Shown here: piece after piece, positions 25,763 to 33,786 of the stretch
How positions within the stretch are numbered: position 1 is the first letter of the stretch
Layout: each line of letters starts with the position of its first letter
Made by a program: the position numbers and the translations under genes
NCBI GenBank assembly: GCA_947632035.1
Contig: CANRNR010000018.1
Coordinates: 1-35,022 of the forward strand
Direction: 5' to 3'
Source: an uncultured Clostridia bacterium
Lineage (GTDB): Bacteria; Bacillota; Clostridia; TANB77; CAG-508
DNA: 35,022 nucleotides
Notes under the pieces: model-generated
The model's database searches: none
What the model saw: only the letters and a program-made list of their open reading frames with translations
Told to the model about the DNA's origin: nothing

Positions 25763-26992
25763 TTGGCGGTTGGAGATATAATTGTAGGAATTGACATTGG
25801 GACTTCCAAGGTTAGCCTAGTAATTGGAGAAGTTAATAGCTTTAATCAAATTGAAGTCATTTGCACAGCCAGTCATAAATGTAATGGAATAAAAAAGGGA
25901 AAAATAGTAGATGAAAATGAAATTGCTAAATTAATTCATCGTTCAATAAAAGAAGCAGAATCAGAAGCAGGTTTAAAAATTAATTCTGCATATATCAATA
26001 TTCCAGGAAAATATGTTACAATCGTGCAAAATAGTATTTCAAAAGAAGTAAAAGATAGATTTGCAGGAATTTCAGCAAAAGATGTTGCAAATGCAATAAT
26101 GCAAGTGAAAGATATTGATGTTCCTGATGATAAGCAAATAATAGATGTTGTAGAAAATCAATTTATTCTAGAAAATGGTAAAATTGTAACAGACCCAATA
26201 GGAAATTTAAATGCTAGCTTTACCTTAAAAGCTCAAGTTATATTAGCTGATAAAGAATATATGAGACAGATTGCAACAATATTTAGAAAAGCAAACTTAG
26301 ATATAGATGGACTAGTCCCAACAACATTAGCTCAAAGAAGCATAGCTTTAGATACTAACGAATTAAATGACAATGTAATGCTATTAGACATAGGAGCAGG
26401 TAATACAGATATAGGAGTATTTGAAGGTTCAAACTTTGTATATACAAATACAATTCCATTAGGTGGAGATAACATTACAAACGATATAGCAGTTGTTTTA
26501 AATATATCAACTGAAGAAGCAGAAAAATTAAAAAGACAATACAGTCTAGCATTAAAATCATTTATAGATAATGATAATGAAATCTTGCTTACAACTTGTA
26601 AAGATGAAAATGGAAAGAAAATAATTAGAAGTTCACAATTAATTGAAATAATGGAAGCAAGAATAGAAGAAATGTTTTCAATAATAAATAAAGACATTAC
26701 AGCCCAAGGAATAAAATCTAGAATAAATAATGTTGTTTTGATAGGACAAGGAATTACCACTATTAACAAAAGTGATGTAGCAGGAAAAATTATTCTAAAT
26801 ATTCCAGTAAAAATTGCAACAGGAAGACTAATTAGTGTAGTAAGACCAGAATACAGAGCAGCATACGCATTAGTAAGATATGTAGCATCAAGACCATTTG
26901 CAAAAACAGTAGGAAGTAGCATAGATTCAGATGCAGATGAAAGTATGTTTAAAAATTTAATGGAAAGAATTAAAGAATTCTTTTATTCGTAA
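25763..26992 (+). CDS. ftsA: Cell-division protein FtsA
   Basis: FtsA is the actin-like ATPase that anchors FtsZ filaments to the membrane. Phosphate motif 1 is GIDIGTSKVSLVIGEV at the N-terminus and phosphate motif 2 is MLLDIGAGNTDIGVFEG. The adenosine motif region contains NNVVLIGQGITTI. The SHS2T subdomain 1C lies between. The C-terminal amphipathic membrane-targeting helix reads MFKNLMERIKEFFYS. At 409 aa it is normal. The start is TTG 25763, preceded by GGAGGA at 7 bases; no in-frame ATG fits. It has its own promoter with phased repeats upstream, and ftsZ follows after 147 bases. Confidence 0.95.
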   Translation: MAVGDIIVGIDIGTSKVSLVIGEVNSFNQIEVICTASHKCNGIKKGKIVDENEIAKLIHRSIKEAESEAGLKINSAYINIPGKYVTIVQNSISKEVKDRFAGISAKDVANAIMQVKDIDVPDDKQIIDVVENQFILENGKIVTDPIGNLNASFTLKAQVILADKEYMRQIATIFRKANLDIDGLVPTTLAQRSIALDTNELNDNVMLLDIGAGNTDIGVFEGSNFVYTNTIPLGGDNITNDIAVVLNISTEEAEKLKRQYSLALKSFIDNDNEILLTTCKDENGKKIIRSSQLIEIMEARIEEMFSIINKDITAQGIKSRINNVVLIGQGITTINKSDVAGKIILNIPVKIATGRLISVVRPEYRAAYALVRYVASRPFAKTVGSSIDSDADESMFKNLMERIKEFFYS

Positions 26993-27139
26993 AATTTAAA
27001 GCAATAAATTAACAAATTTGATTTAAGCTTAAAAATAAAAAAGTACATAAATTTTATAATATTGATTTTAATTTTAAATTAAATATAAATTTTAAGGTTA
27101 CAAAAACCGTAAGAAAGGAATTAGGAGGAGAGAAGCTTT

Positions 27140-28267
27140 ATGATGATGGATAATAATATGGAAGATAACACAATGTTAGACGGAACAGCTACAATCAAAG
27201 TAATTGGTGTAGGTGGCGCAGGAAACAATGCTGTAAACAGAATGGTAGAGTCAGGAATTAAAAATGTAGAATTTATAGCAGTAAATACAGATAGACAAGC
27301 TCTACTACTTTCAAAAGCAGCAACTAAGATACAAATAGGGGAAAAAATTACAAGAGGTTTAGGAGCAGGAGCAAATCCTGATATTGGAGCACAAGCTGCT
27401 GAAGAAAGCAAAACAGAAATAGCAGAAGCACTTCGTGGAGCAGACATGGTATTTGTAACCGGAGGTATGGGCGGTGGAACAGGAACTGGTGCCGCACCAA
27501 TAGTAGCAGCTGCTGCAAAAGAAATGGGAATATTAACAATAGGTGTTGTAACAAAACCATTCACATTTGAAGGAAAGAAAAGATTATCACAAGCAGATAG
27601 AGGAATTGAAAGCATGAAAGGCAAAGTTGATACATTAGTAGTAATTCCAAATGACAAATTACTACAAATTATCGACCGCAAAACTTCTATAGTAGAAGCA
27701 TTCAAAATGGCAGATGATGTATTAAGACAAGGTGTACAAGGTATATCAGACTTAATTGCAATCCCAGGATTAGTAAACCTAGACTTTGCAGATGTTAAAA
27801 CAATAATGTTAAATACAGGAATGGCACATATGGGTATTGGTAGAGCATCTGGAGAAAACAGAGCAGAAGATGCTGCAAAACAAGCTATTCAAAGCCCATT
27901 ACTAGAAACATCTATCGAAGGAGCAAGAGGAGTCATTATTAATATTACTGGTGGACACAACTTAGGATTACATGAAGTTAACACAGCAGCAGAATTAGTA
28001 CAAAGAAGTGTAGACCCAGAAGCAAACATCATCTTCGGTGCAGTAATTGATGACAGCTTAGATGAAGATATTGTTATCACAGTTATTGCAACAGGATTTG
28101 ATAAAGAAGAAGGACCATTATCAAGCAATATTCCAGTAGGAGATATAATAGACAAAGCATGGGACAAAAAATTAAACTCAATCCCAACAACAACAGATAG
28201 CTCAAGTTCACAAGGAGATATCGAAATTCCTACTTTCTTAAGAAACAACAAAAGACTTAATAAATAG
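27140..28267 (+). CDS. ftsZ: Cell-division protein FtsZ
   Basis: FtsZ is the tubulin-like GTPase that forms the division ring. The N-terminal GTP-binding part includes [17 protein letters not shown], and the tubulin signature GGGTGTG is at residues 111-117. The T7 catalytic loop shows [12 protein letters not shown] short linker (about 325-358) leads to the conserved C-terminal peptide [14 protein letters not shown] that binds FtsA. Length 375 aa is normal. The start ATG follows AGGAGGAG; three Met codons open the gene (27140, 27143, 27146). A TATAAT (27055-27060) in the gap after ftsA lacks a good -35, so ftsZ is probably read from the ftsA promoter. A strong terminator follows. Confidence 0.98.
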   Translation: MMMDNNMEDNTMLDGTATIKVIGVGGAGNNAVNRMVESGIKNVEFIAVNTDRQALLLSKAATKIQIGEKITRGLGAGANPDIGAQAAEESKTEIAEALRGADMVFVTGGMGGGTGTGAAPIVAAAAKEMGILTIGVVTKPFTFEGKKRLSQADRGIESMKGKVDTLVVIPNDKLLQIIDRKTSIVEAFKMADDVLRQGVQGISDLIAIPGLVNLDFADVKTIMLNTGMAHMGIGRASGENRAEDAAKQAIQSPLLETSIEGARGVIINITGGHNLGLHEVNTAAELVQRSVDPEANIIFGAVIDDSLDEDIVITVIATGFDKEEGPLSSNIPVGDIIDKAWDKKLNSIPTTTDSSSSQGDIEIPTFLRNNKRLNK

Positions 28268-28317
28268 CTAACTATATTGTTAATCATATATATTTCTCCT
28301 TTGCATAAACATAAATT

Positions 28318-28348
28318 AAAAAATCGCCTAAATAATAGGCGATTTTTT
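28318..28348 (+). terminator. Intrinsic terminator of ftsAZ
   Basis: TCGCCTA (28324-28330) pairs with TAGGCGA (28336-28342), extended by A6/T6, with a 5-base loop and T-run. Confidence 0.92.
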
Positions 28349-28432
28349 GTATAAATAAACCAATTTTATAATGTGGCAGTTTGCAAGTATTGAATATACG
28401 AATTTATCAATACGCGAATTTGACTACATCTA

Positions 28433-28503
28433 TTGTAATATACATAAAATCATGATATAATCATGCATATAAAATTTAACCAAATACATCGTTCTATTAG
28501 AAC
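28433..28503 (+). promoter_or_regulatory. Promoter and leader of lipoprotein gene 1
   Basis: TTGTAA (28433-28438), 17-bp spacer, TATAAT (28456-28461). The -10 lies in the palindrome CATGAT-ATA-ATCATG (28451-28465). The leader holds the hairpin GTTCT-ATT-AGAAC (28491-28503) directly before AAAGGAGG. The same block occurs before all four lipoprotein genes. Confidence 0.8.
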
Positions 28504-28517
28504 AAAGGAGGAGCATT

Positions 28518-28949
28518 ATGAAATTAAAACGGTTTTTAACTATCATTGCATTACTCATTCTTACAATGATTATGCTAACAGGGTGTGGGGAAAAGGACAC
28601 AAATCCTAAGGTATTAATGAAATTTGATAGCCAAACAATAACCTTAAAATCAGACCAAAAAGGTTATGCCTATCTTGAAATTAATGTTAAAGATGGAGAT
28701 TATGAAGTTACTTTTGAAGAACGCTTCAAAGTCTCTAAAAATAAAACATTAACTATAGGGATAGAAGATATTGAAAAAGATTTCTTTAGTAAAAATGCAC
28801 AAATATGTAATGTAGCAGTAGTTAAAGCTACTAGCGTAGTGTATGAATTGGCTATAATTTGGTTTTACTTTATACCTGCAATTATCCTTATTGCTTTTAT
28901 GGTGGTTATTATTGTGCAAAAAGATAAAAACCGAAGAAACAACACCTAA
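28518..28949 (+). CDS. Small lipoprotein, tandem copy 1
   Basis: The product has 143 aa with a lipoprotein signal peptide: basic MKLKRF, a hydrophobic run and lipobox LTGC (Cys23 lipidated). An extracytoplasmic domain of about 80 residues follows, with conserved KFDSQTITL, YLEINVKDGDYE, RFKVSKNKTLTIGIEDI and FFSKNAQICNV. A C-terminal membrane helix (about 108-133) precedes a basic tail. Both ends would thus be membrane-attached. I do not recognise the family. The stop codon lies inside the left arm of its terminator. Compared with copies 2 and 3, the region after NAQICNV has diverged (ATSVVYELAIIWFYF instead of TTKE...IG). The unit lies between ftsZ and spoIIGA. Function unknown. Confidence 0.85.
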   Translation: MKLKRFLTIIALLILTMIMLTGCGEKDTNPKVLMKFDSQTITLKSDQKGYAYLEINVKDGDYEVTFEERFKVSKNKTLTIGIEDIEKDFFSKNAQICNVAVVKATSVVYELAIIWFYFIPAIILIAFMVVIIVQKDKNRRNNT

Positions 28950-28975
28950 GTAAAATTACTTAGGTGTTGTTTCTT
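28934..28975 (+). terminator. Terminator of lipoprotein gene 1
   Basis: A 20-bp perfect stem, arms 28934-28953 and 28956-28975, with an AA loop. The core is AACACCTAAGTAA/TTACTTAGGTGTT. The left arm includes the stop codon. Confidence 0.88.
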
Positions 28976-29026
28976 GTGATTTTAATGCTAATTTTGTAGA
29001 TAAGTTTTTAAAACGACATCCATAAA

Positions 29027-29059
29027 ATGACATACTTTTCAAAAATAAGAGAGTATAAT
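29027..29059 (+). promoter_or_regulatory. Orphan spoIIG-like promoter, copy 1
   Basis: ATGACA (29027-29032), 21-bp spacer, TATAAT (29054-29059), within a block almost identical to the one before spoIIGA (30640-30706). The long spacer resembles the Bacillus spoIIG promoter, which needs Spo0A. ACGACAT about 10 bases upstream partly matches a 0A box. Confidence 0.45.
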
Positions 29060-29065
29060 AAAAGT

Positions 29066-29150
29066 GTAAAATAGCAAAATTATTTATTTTAAATGAAATG
29101 CAATAATTATATAAAATACAAAAAGTTTGCAATGTATTGCAAACTTTTTT
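29066..29150 (+). ncRNA. Possible ~85-nt RNA from orphan promoter, copy 1
   Basis: A transcript starting about 7 bases after the orphan -10 would end at an excellent intrinsic terminator. The terminator is AAAAAGTTTGCAA (29120-29132), a TGTA loop, TTGCAAACTTTTT (29137-29149). No convincing ORF is present. This and the sequence up to 29243 account for the 379-base gap between lipoprotein genes 1 and 2. Confidence 0.4.
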
Positions 29151-29243
29151 AAAAGAAAAGCAATATTTGCAATCTGAAGAAAAGTATTATGCAACTTATG
29201 TAACAATGAGATATTCTATATTAGGAAGATTTAACCATATCTA

Positions 29244-29318
29244 TTGTAATATACATAAAATCATGGTATAATCATGCATATAAAATTTAACCAAATACAT
29301 CGTTCTATTAGAACAAAG
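29244..29318 (+). promoter_or_regulatory. Promoter and leader of lipoprotein gene 2
   Basis: TTGTAA (29244-29249), 17-bp spacer, TATAAT (29267-29272). The -10 palindrome has one mismatch (CATGGT). The GTTCT-ATT-AGAAC leader hairpin is conserved. Confidence 0.8.
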
Positions 29319-29328
29319 GAGGAGCATT

Positions 29329-29766
29329 ATGAAATTAAAACGGTTTTTAACTATCATTGCATTACTCATTCTTACAATGATTATGCTAACAGGGTGTATG
29401 GAAATGGAAACAGACGCTAAGGGATTGCTGAAATTTGATGACAAGAAAATAAGTATAACCCCAGACAAATACAATTATGTCTATCTTGAAATTGATGTTA
29501 AAGATGGAGATCTTGAAGATACTTTTACAAAACGCTTCGAAGTCTCTAAAAATAAAACATTAACTATAGGGCTAGAAGATATTGCAAAAGATTTCTTTAG
29601 TGAAAATGCGCAAATATGTAATGCAAAAATTGTTAAAACTACTAAAGAAATAATAGGAACAATGATAATTGTGATTGTGCTATTTATATTTATTATAATT
29701 ATGCTGATTCTTCAATTCTTCGATTCTTTTAGGCGTACTTCATACAGAGTATGTATCTATTATTAG
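29329..29766 (+). CDS. Small lipoprotein, tandem copy 2
   Basis: The product has 145 aa. The first 23 residues, ending in lipobox LTGC, are identical to copy 1. The extracytoplasmic domain is related: LLKFDDKKISI, YLEIDVKDGD, DTFTKRFEVSKNKTLTIGLE, FFSENAQICNAKIV. A C-terminal membrane helix (about 107-130) is followed by a longer tail ending RRTSYRVCIYY, not seen in the other copies. The start follows AAAGGAGG. It lies in a unit 811 bp after copy 1 that repeats promoter, gene, terminator and downstream block. Near-identity of the 5' end with divergence in the middle suggests gene conversion or selection on the signal part. Function unknown. Confidence 0.85.
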   Translation: MKLKRFLTIIALLILTMIMLTGCMEMETDAKGLLKFDDKKISITPDKYNYVYLEIDVKDGDLEDTFTKRFEVSKNKTLTIGLEDIAKDFFSENAQICNAKIVKTTKEIIGTMIIVIVLFIFIIIMLILQFFDSFRRTSYRVCIYY

Positions 29767-29780
29767 TATAAAAACCGAAG

Positions 29781-29819
29781 AAACAACACCTAAGTAAAAT
29801 TACTTAGGTGTTGTTTTTT
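29781..29819 (+). terminator. Terminator of lipoprotein gene 2
   Basis: AAACAACACCTAAGTAA (29781-29797), AA loop, perfectly complementary arm to 29816, then further Ts. Confidence 0.9.
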
Positions 29820-29870
29820 GTGTTTTTTATGCTGATTTTGTAGATAAGTTTTTAAAACGACATCCATAAA

Positions 29871-29903
29871 ATGACATACTTTTCAAAAACAAGAGAGTAT
29901 AAT
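29871..29903 (+). promoter_or_regulatory. Orphan spoIIG-like promoter, copy 2
   Basis: ATGACA (29871-29876), 21-bp spacer, TATAAT (29898-29903), in a block repeating that of copies 1 and 3. Confidence 0.45.
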
Positions 29904-29909
29904 AAAAGT

Positions 29910-29995
29910 GCAAAATAGCAAAAATATTTATTTTAAATTAAATGCAAATAATTATATAAAATACAAAAAGTTTGCAATATATTGCAAACTTTTTT
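29910..29995 (+). ncRNA. Possible ~85-nt RNA from orphan promoter, copy 2
   Basis: As in copy 1, the orphan promoter is followed by a terminator: AAAAAGTTTGCAAT (29965-29978), AT centre, ATTGCAAACTTTTT (29981-29994). This and the following conserved block fill the 406-base gap between lipoprotein genes 2 and 3; no ORF is apparent. Confidence 0.4.
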
Positions 29996-30087
29996 AAAAG
30001 GAAAGCAATATTTGCAATCTGAGAAAAGTATTATGCAACTGATGTAACAATGAGATATTCTATATTAGGAAGATTTAACCATATCTA

Positions 30088-30160
30088 TTGTAATATACAT
30101 AAAATCGTGATATAATCATGCATATAAAATTTAACCAAATACATCGTTCTATTAGAACAA
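30088..30160 (+). promoter_or_regulatory. Promoter and leader of lipoprotein gene 3
   Basis: TTGTAA (30088-30093), 17-bp spacer, TATAAT (30111-30116). The left half of the -10 palindrome has one change (CGTGAT). The leader hairpin is conserved. Confidence 0.8.
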
Positions 30161-30172
30161 AGGAGGAGCATT

Positions 30173-30574
30173 ATGAAATTAAAACGGTTTTTAACTATCG
30201 TTGCATTACTCATTCTTACAATGATTATGCTAACAGGGTGTCAGGAAGCAGAAATAGACGCTAAGGTATTGCTGAAATTTGATAACCAGCAAATAAGCAT
30301 AAACACAGACAAATGCAATTATGTCTATCTCGAAATTGATGTTAAAGATGGAGACTATGAAGATACTTTTACAAAACGCTTCAAAGTCTCTAAAAATAAA
30401 ACATTAACTATAGGGCTAGAAGATATTGCAGAAAATTTCTTTAGTGAAAATGCACAAATATGTAATGTAAAAGTTGTTGAAACTACTAAAGAAATGATTG
30501 GAGCAGTTATAATTGTGATTGCGATAGTGACAATTTTTAGTCTTGTACTATTCATACTGTTTGAAAGACCATAA
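30173..30574 (+). CDS. Small lipoprotein, tandem copy 3
   Basis: The product has 133 aa. The signal peptide and lipobox LTGC match copies 1 and 2 except one residue (TIVAL). The domain reads LLKFDNQQISI, YVYLEIDVKDGDYEDTFTKR, KVSKNKTLTIGLEDI and NAQICNVKVVETT, closest to copy 2. A C-terminal membrane helix (about 108-129) ends the protein with a short ERP tail. It is the last tandem unit; its downstream block holds the promoter that probably drives spoIIGA. The start follows AAAGGAGG. Function unknown. Confidence 0.85.
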   Translation: MKLKRFLTIVALLILTMIMLTGCQEAEIDAKVLLKFDNQQISINTDKCNYVYLEIDVKDGDYEDTFTKRFKVSKNKTLTIGLEDIAENFFSENAQICNVKVVETTKEMIGAVIIVIAIVTIFSLVLFILFERP

Positions 30575-30585
30575 GAACCGAAGAC

Positions 30586-30622
30586 ACAACACCTAAGTAA
30601 AATTACTTAGGTGTTGTTTTTT
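30586..30622 (+). terminator. Terminator of lipoprotein gene 3
   Basis: ACAACACCTAAGTAA (30586-30600), AA loop, perfectly complementary arm (30603-30617), then a T-run. It isolates spoIIGA from the lipoprotein promoter. Confidence 0.9.
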
Positions 30623-30673
30623 GTGTTTTTAATGCTAATTTTGTAGATAAGTTTTTAAAACGACATCCATAAA

Positions 30674-30706
30674 ATGACATACTTTTCAAAAACAAGAGAG
30701 TATACT
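30674..30706 (+). promoter_or_regulatory. spoIIGA promoter with 21-bp spacer
   Basis: ATGACA (30674-30679), 21-bp spacer, TATACT (30701-30706), about 43 bases before the spoIIGA ATG. The overlong spacer is like the Spo0A-dependent spoIIG promoter of Bacillus. ACGACAT (30660-30666) is a partial 0A-box match. Confidence 0.55.
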
Positions 30707-30748
30707 AAACATGCAAGATGAAAAAAAGATTAAAAATGAGGAATAAGG

Positions 30749-31681
30749 ATGACAATATATTTAGATGTAGTGCTATTAGAAAATATATGCATGAACTATA
30801 TCATTTTATTTGCAACCGCTTACATAATGAAACTAAAAAGAAAACATATAAGAATTTTTCTATCTAGCTTGCTAGGAGCAGTATATTCAGTAGTTTATTA
30901 TTTAGAAATACTGCCAATATACTCAAACTTTATTATGAAAATGCTACTCTCAGTTGGAATGGTATATATTGCATATAAGCCTGAAACTATTAAAGGTTTA
31001 GTAAAGCAGTTAATAATTTTTTATTTAACATCATTTGTATTTGGAGGGTGCGCCTTTGCATTACTTTACTTTGTAAGACCACAAGATATATTCATGAAAA
31101 ATGGTGTATATATAGGAACATATCCGCTAAAAATAGCACTTCTTGGAGGAATAATAGGATTTATCATAACATACATAGCATTTCAAGTCGTAAAAACTAA
31201 ACTAAGAGAAAAAGATATGATATATACTATTAAAATAAAATTAAAAGAAAAAGAAATTTCTATAAAAGCCATGCTAGACACGGGAAATTTATTAAAAGAA
31301 CCAATTACAGGAATGCCAGTAATTGTGGTAGAAAAAGAAGAACTATATAATATTTTGCCAGAAAATTTATTAAATCATATAGAAGAATGGATGGGAGGTG
31401 AAGGAGATAAAACAATAAGCGACTTAGGAGAAGAAGAATATGTTACGAAATTTAGAGTAATACCTTTTTCTTCTATAGGAAAACAACATGGGCTCATGTT
31501 AGGATTAAAAGCAGATGAGGTAACAATAAAAAAAGAAGAAGAAATAGAAAAAAGAGATGATGTAATTATAGGTATTTTTCCATATAAACTTAGTAAAAAT
31601 CATGCCTATACTGCTTTAATAGGACTTGACCTGTTAGAAAGGAGGAAAACAAATGAATTTATTACAAATTTTGAAAGATAG
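30749..31681 (+). CDS. spoIIGA: Sporulation sigma-E factor-processing peptidase SpoIIGA
   Basis: SpoIIGA is the membrane-bound aspartic protease that removes the pro-sequence of sigma-E in the mother cell after a signal from the forespore. About five membrane helices fill residues 1-150, starting [20 protein letters not shown]. The protease domain follows, with the catalytic Asp177 in [18 protein letters not shown]. The C-terminal end ([20 protein letters not shown]) overlaps the sigE start by 29 bases, so the two are translationally coupled. At 310 aa the length is normal. The start ATG follows GAGGAATAAGG. Upstream is a promoter with a 21-bp spacer at the end of the lipoprotein repeat. The call is firm. 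Confidence 0.95.
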   Translation: MTIYLDVVLLENICMNYIILFATAYIMKLKRKHIRIFLSSLLGAVYSVVYYLEILPIYSNFIMKMLLSVGMVYIAYKPETIKGLVKQLIIFYLTSFVFGGCAFALLYFVRPQDIFMKNGVYIGTYPLKIALLGGIIGFIITYIAFQVVKTKLREKDMIYTIKIKLKEKEISIKAMLDTGNLLKEPITGMPVIVVEKEELYNILPENLLNHIEEWMGGEGDKTISDLGEEEYVTKFRVIPFSSIGKQHGLMLGLKADEVTIKKEEEIEKRDDVIIGIFPYKLSKNHAYTALIGLDLLERRKTNEFITNFER

Positions 31682-32384
31682 CATTAGCACATTATATGTA
31701 AGATATATAGGTAATGATGAACTAGAAAACCTTCCTATTTATTATATTGGAGGAAGTCAAACTCTGCCACCACCACTATCTGCAGAAGAAGAAAATGAAA
31801 TACTTCAAAAACTATCAGAAGGAGATACAAGTGTTAGGCAAACTTTAGTAGAAAGAAACTTAAGGTTAGTAGTATATATTGCTAAAAAGTTTGAAAATAC
31901 AGGGGTTGGAATAGAAGATTTAATCTCAATAGGAACAATAGGATTAATGAAAGCAATAAACACATTTAACACTAACAAAAAAATAAAGTTAGCTACATAT
32001 GCTTCAAGATGCATTGAAAATGAAATTTTAATGTTTTTAAGGAGAAGCAGTAGAATAAAAGGAGAAATTTCCATTGATGAACCACTTAACCAAGATGGTG
32101 ACGGCAATGAGCTTTTATTATCAGATATATTAGGAACAGACCCAGACATAACTTCAAGAAGATTAGAAGACGAAGTAGATAAAACCTTACTTAGAGCATC
32201 TATTGAAAAGCTAAACAATAGAGAAAGAAACATTATGGAGCTTCGATTTGGCTTTATTAGTGGAACAGAAAAAACTCAAAAGGAAGTTGCAGATATGCTA
32301 GGAATTTCTCAAAGTTACATATCAAGGTTGGAAAAGAAAATTATAAATAAGATGAAAAAAGAAATTATGAGTAAAACTGGGTAA
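31653..32384 (+). CDS. sigE: RNA polymerase sigma-E factor, mother-cell specific
   Basis: Sigma-E directs early mother-cell transcription and is made as an inactive precursor. The first about 27 residues ([20 protein letters not shown]) are the hydrophobic/amphipathic pro-sequence cut by SpoIIGA. Region 2 reads [31 protein letters not shown] and [18 protein letters not shown]. Region 4 ends with [20 protein letters not shown], the helix-turn-helix for the -35. Length 243 aa is usual. The ATG lies inside spoIIGA with AAAGGAGG upstream. sigG follows after 154 bases containing its own promoter signals. Confidence 0.97.
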   Translation: MNLLQILKDSISTLYVRYIGNDELENLPIYYIGGSQTLPPPLSAEEENEILQKLSEGDTSVRQTLVERNLRLVVYIAKKFENTGVGIEDLISIGTIGLMKAINTFNTNKKIKLATYASRCIENEILMFLRRSSRIKGEISIDEPLNQDGDGNELLLSDILGTDPDITSRRLEDEVDKTLLRASIEKLNNRERNIMELRFGFISGTEKTQKEVADMLGISQSYISRLEKKIINKMKKEIMSKTG

Positions 32385-32447
32385 AGTTCCAATAAATTCT
32401 TATACAAACTATATAATATTAATTTTAAAAAGCTAAAAATAATTAAG

Positions 32448-32454
32448 TGTCGAA
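32448..32454 (+). promoter_or_regulatory. Spo0A-box-like heptamer upstream of sigG
   Basis: TGTCGAA, an exact match to the Spo0A heptamer. It lies 19 bases before the predicted sigma-F/G -35. A single heptamer may be chance. Confidence 0.35.
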
Positions 32455-32472
32455 ATTTGAAGAACGATAATC

Positions 32473-32501
32473 GAATAGATAAAGCTTCTTTTGGAAATAA
32501 T
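32473..32501 (+). promoter_or_regulatory. Sigma-F/sigma-G type promoter of sigG
   Basis: GAATA (32473-32477), a 15-base spacer and GGAAATAAT (32493-32501). The -10 fits the GG-N-R-A-N-A-N-T forespore consensus, and the -35 fits at four of five positions. It is placed about 38 bases before the sigG ATG, as expected for autoregulation. Confidence 0.5.
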
Positions 32502-32538
32502 GAAAATAATTAAGTTATTTCTAAAAGGAGTTTTTATT

Positions 32539-33309
32539 ATGAATAAAGTTGAAATTTCAGGTGTAAATACAGCTAAACTACCATTACTTTCTTCAGAAGA
32601 AAAAGCTGAGCTAATGAAAAAGGTAAAACAAGGAGATGAAGTAGCTAGACAAGAATTCATAAATGGAAACTTAAGATTAGTATTAAGTATAATAAAAAGA
32701 TTTAATGGAAAAGGTGAAAATTTAGATGACCTATTTCAAGTAGGTTGTGTGGGTTTGATAAAAGCAATAGACAATTTTGATGTAAATCAAAATGTGCAAT
32801 TTTCCACTTATGCAGTTCCAATGATAATAGGAGAAATTAGAAGATATTTAAGAGATAACAATACAATTAGGGTAAGTAGGTCTGTGCGCGACTTAGCCTA
32901 CAAAGTGCTTGCAATAAAAGAAAAAGTAAATAGAGAAGAACAAAGAGAAGCATCAGTAGAAGAAATTGCAAAAGAATTAGGAATAGAAAAAGAAGATGTT
33001 ATAATGAGCTTAGATGCTATTCAAGAGCCAATCTCACTTCAAGAGCCTGCATATAGTGAAAATACAGAAAACCTTTGCATTATGGACCAAGTAAGTGATA
33101 AAAAGAATACAGACGATTTATGGGCTCAAAATATTACAATATTAGAAGCAATGAAAAAGCTAAATGAAAAAGAAAAGATGATTATAAATAAAAGATTTTT
33201 TGAAGGAAGAACACAAATGGAGGTTGCAGAAGAAATAGGAATTTCCCAAGCACAAGTATCTAGATTAGAAAGAACAGCAATTAGCCATATTAGGAGAATT
33301 TATAAATAG
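32539..33309 (+). CDS. sigG: RNA polymerase sigma-G factor, forespore specific
   Basis: Sigma-G directs late forespore transcription. The 256-aa product starts MNKVEISGVNTAKLPLLSSE, the typical sigma-G N-terminus with the SpoIIAB-interaction region. Region 2 reads NLRLVLSIIKRFNGKGENLD, FQVGCVGLIKAIDNF and STYAVPMIIGEIRRYLRDNN. Region 4 ends EVAEEIGISQAQVSRLERTAI. ATG 32539 is chosen because AAAGGAG lies just upstream; a longer reading from 32491 adds 16 residues that no homologue has. It follows sigE as in other Clostridia and Bacilli. A bidirectional terminator shared with the inverted lipoprotein gene follows. Confidence 0.97.
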   Translation: MNKVEISGVNTAKLPLLSSEEKAELMKKVKQGDEVARQEFINGNLRLVLSIIKRFNGKGENLDDLFQVGCVGLIKAIDNFDVNQNVQFSTYAVPMIIGEIRRYLRDNNTIRVSRSVRDLAYKVLAIKEKVNREEQREASVEEIAKELGIEKEDVIMSLDAIQEPISLQEPAYSENTENLCIMDQVSDKKNTDDLWAQNITILEAMKKLNEKEKMIINKRFFEGRTQMEVAEEIGISQAQVSRLERTAISHIRRIYK

Positions 33310-33315
33310 ATAAAA

Positions 33316-33348
33316 AACAACACCTAGTAATTTTAATTAGGTGTTGTT
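33316..33348. terminator. Bidirectional terminator between sigG and lipoprotein gene 4
   Basis: AACAACACCTA (33316-33326) pairs with TAGGTGTTGTT (33338-33348). The run of As before the left arm gives a T-run on the minus strand, so it ends gene 4 best. It shares the AACAACACCTA core with the terminators of lipoprotein genes 1-3. Confidence 0.8.
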
Positions 33349-33375
33349 CTAGGTTTTTAATGTTTCTTTAATTTC

Positions 33376-33783
33376 TCATTTTTCTTTAATTGCATGACAA
33401 ACTGCTAATACAACTCCTAACAAAACTAAAAATGCAATCACAAATAGCATTGTACCCATAAATTCTATAGTAGTTTCTACTACTTTTACATTACATATTT
33501 GTGCATCTTTAGTGAAAAAATCAGGTACGATATCTTCTATCCCTATAGTTAATGTTTGATTTTTAGAGACTGCGAAGCGCTTTACATAAGTATCTTCAAA
33601 ATCTCCATCTTTAACATCAATTTCAAGATAGACATAACCGCGTTGGTCTGAATTCAGTTTTATTGTTTGAATATCAAATTTTAATGATACGTTAGCAGTT
33701 GATGGTATTTCTACACATCCTGTTAGCATAGTCATTGCAATAATAAGTGATGCAATGAGAGTTAAAAACCGTTTTAATTTCAT
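33376..33783 (-). CDS. Small lipoprotein, inverted copy 4
   Basis: The product has 135 aa. MKLKRFLTLIASLIIAMTML then TGC shows the same signal peptide and lipobox as copies 1-3 with several changes. The domain has SLKFDIQTIKL, YVYLEIDVKDGDFEDTYVKR, AVSKNQTLTIGIEDI and KDAQICNVKVVETT, then a C-terminal membrane helix (about 106-128) and a basic tail AIKEK. It is the most diverged member. It stands on the opposite strand after sigG, in the place where ylmA/ylmC normally begins. Its promoter and leader hairpin are conserved with the others, and it shares a terminator with sigG. Function unknown. Confidence 0.85.
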   Translation of the reverse strand: MKLKRFLTLIASLIIAMTMLTGCVEIPSTANVSLKFDIQTIKLNSDQRGYVYLEIDVKDGDFEDTYVKRFAVSKNQTLTIGIEDIVPDFFTKDAQICNVKVVETTIEFMGTMLFVIAFLVLLGVVLAVCHAIKEK

Positions 33784-33786
33784 GAT

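Noticed and set aside
28491-28503. GTTCT-ATT-AGAAC as a LexA (SOS) box
   Set aside because: Gram-positive LexA boxes read GAAC-N4-GTTC. Here the half-sites are in the opposite order and lie in the transcribed leader, so a hairpin is more likely.
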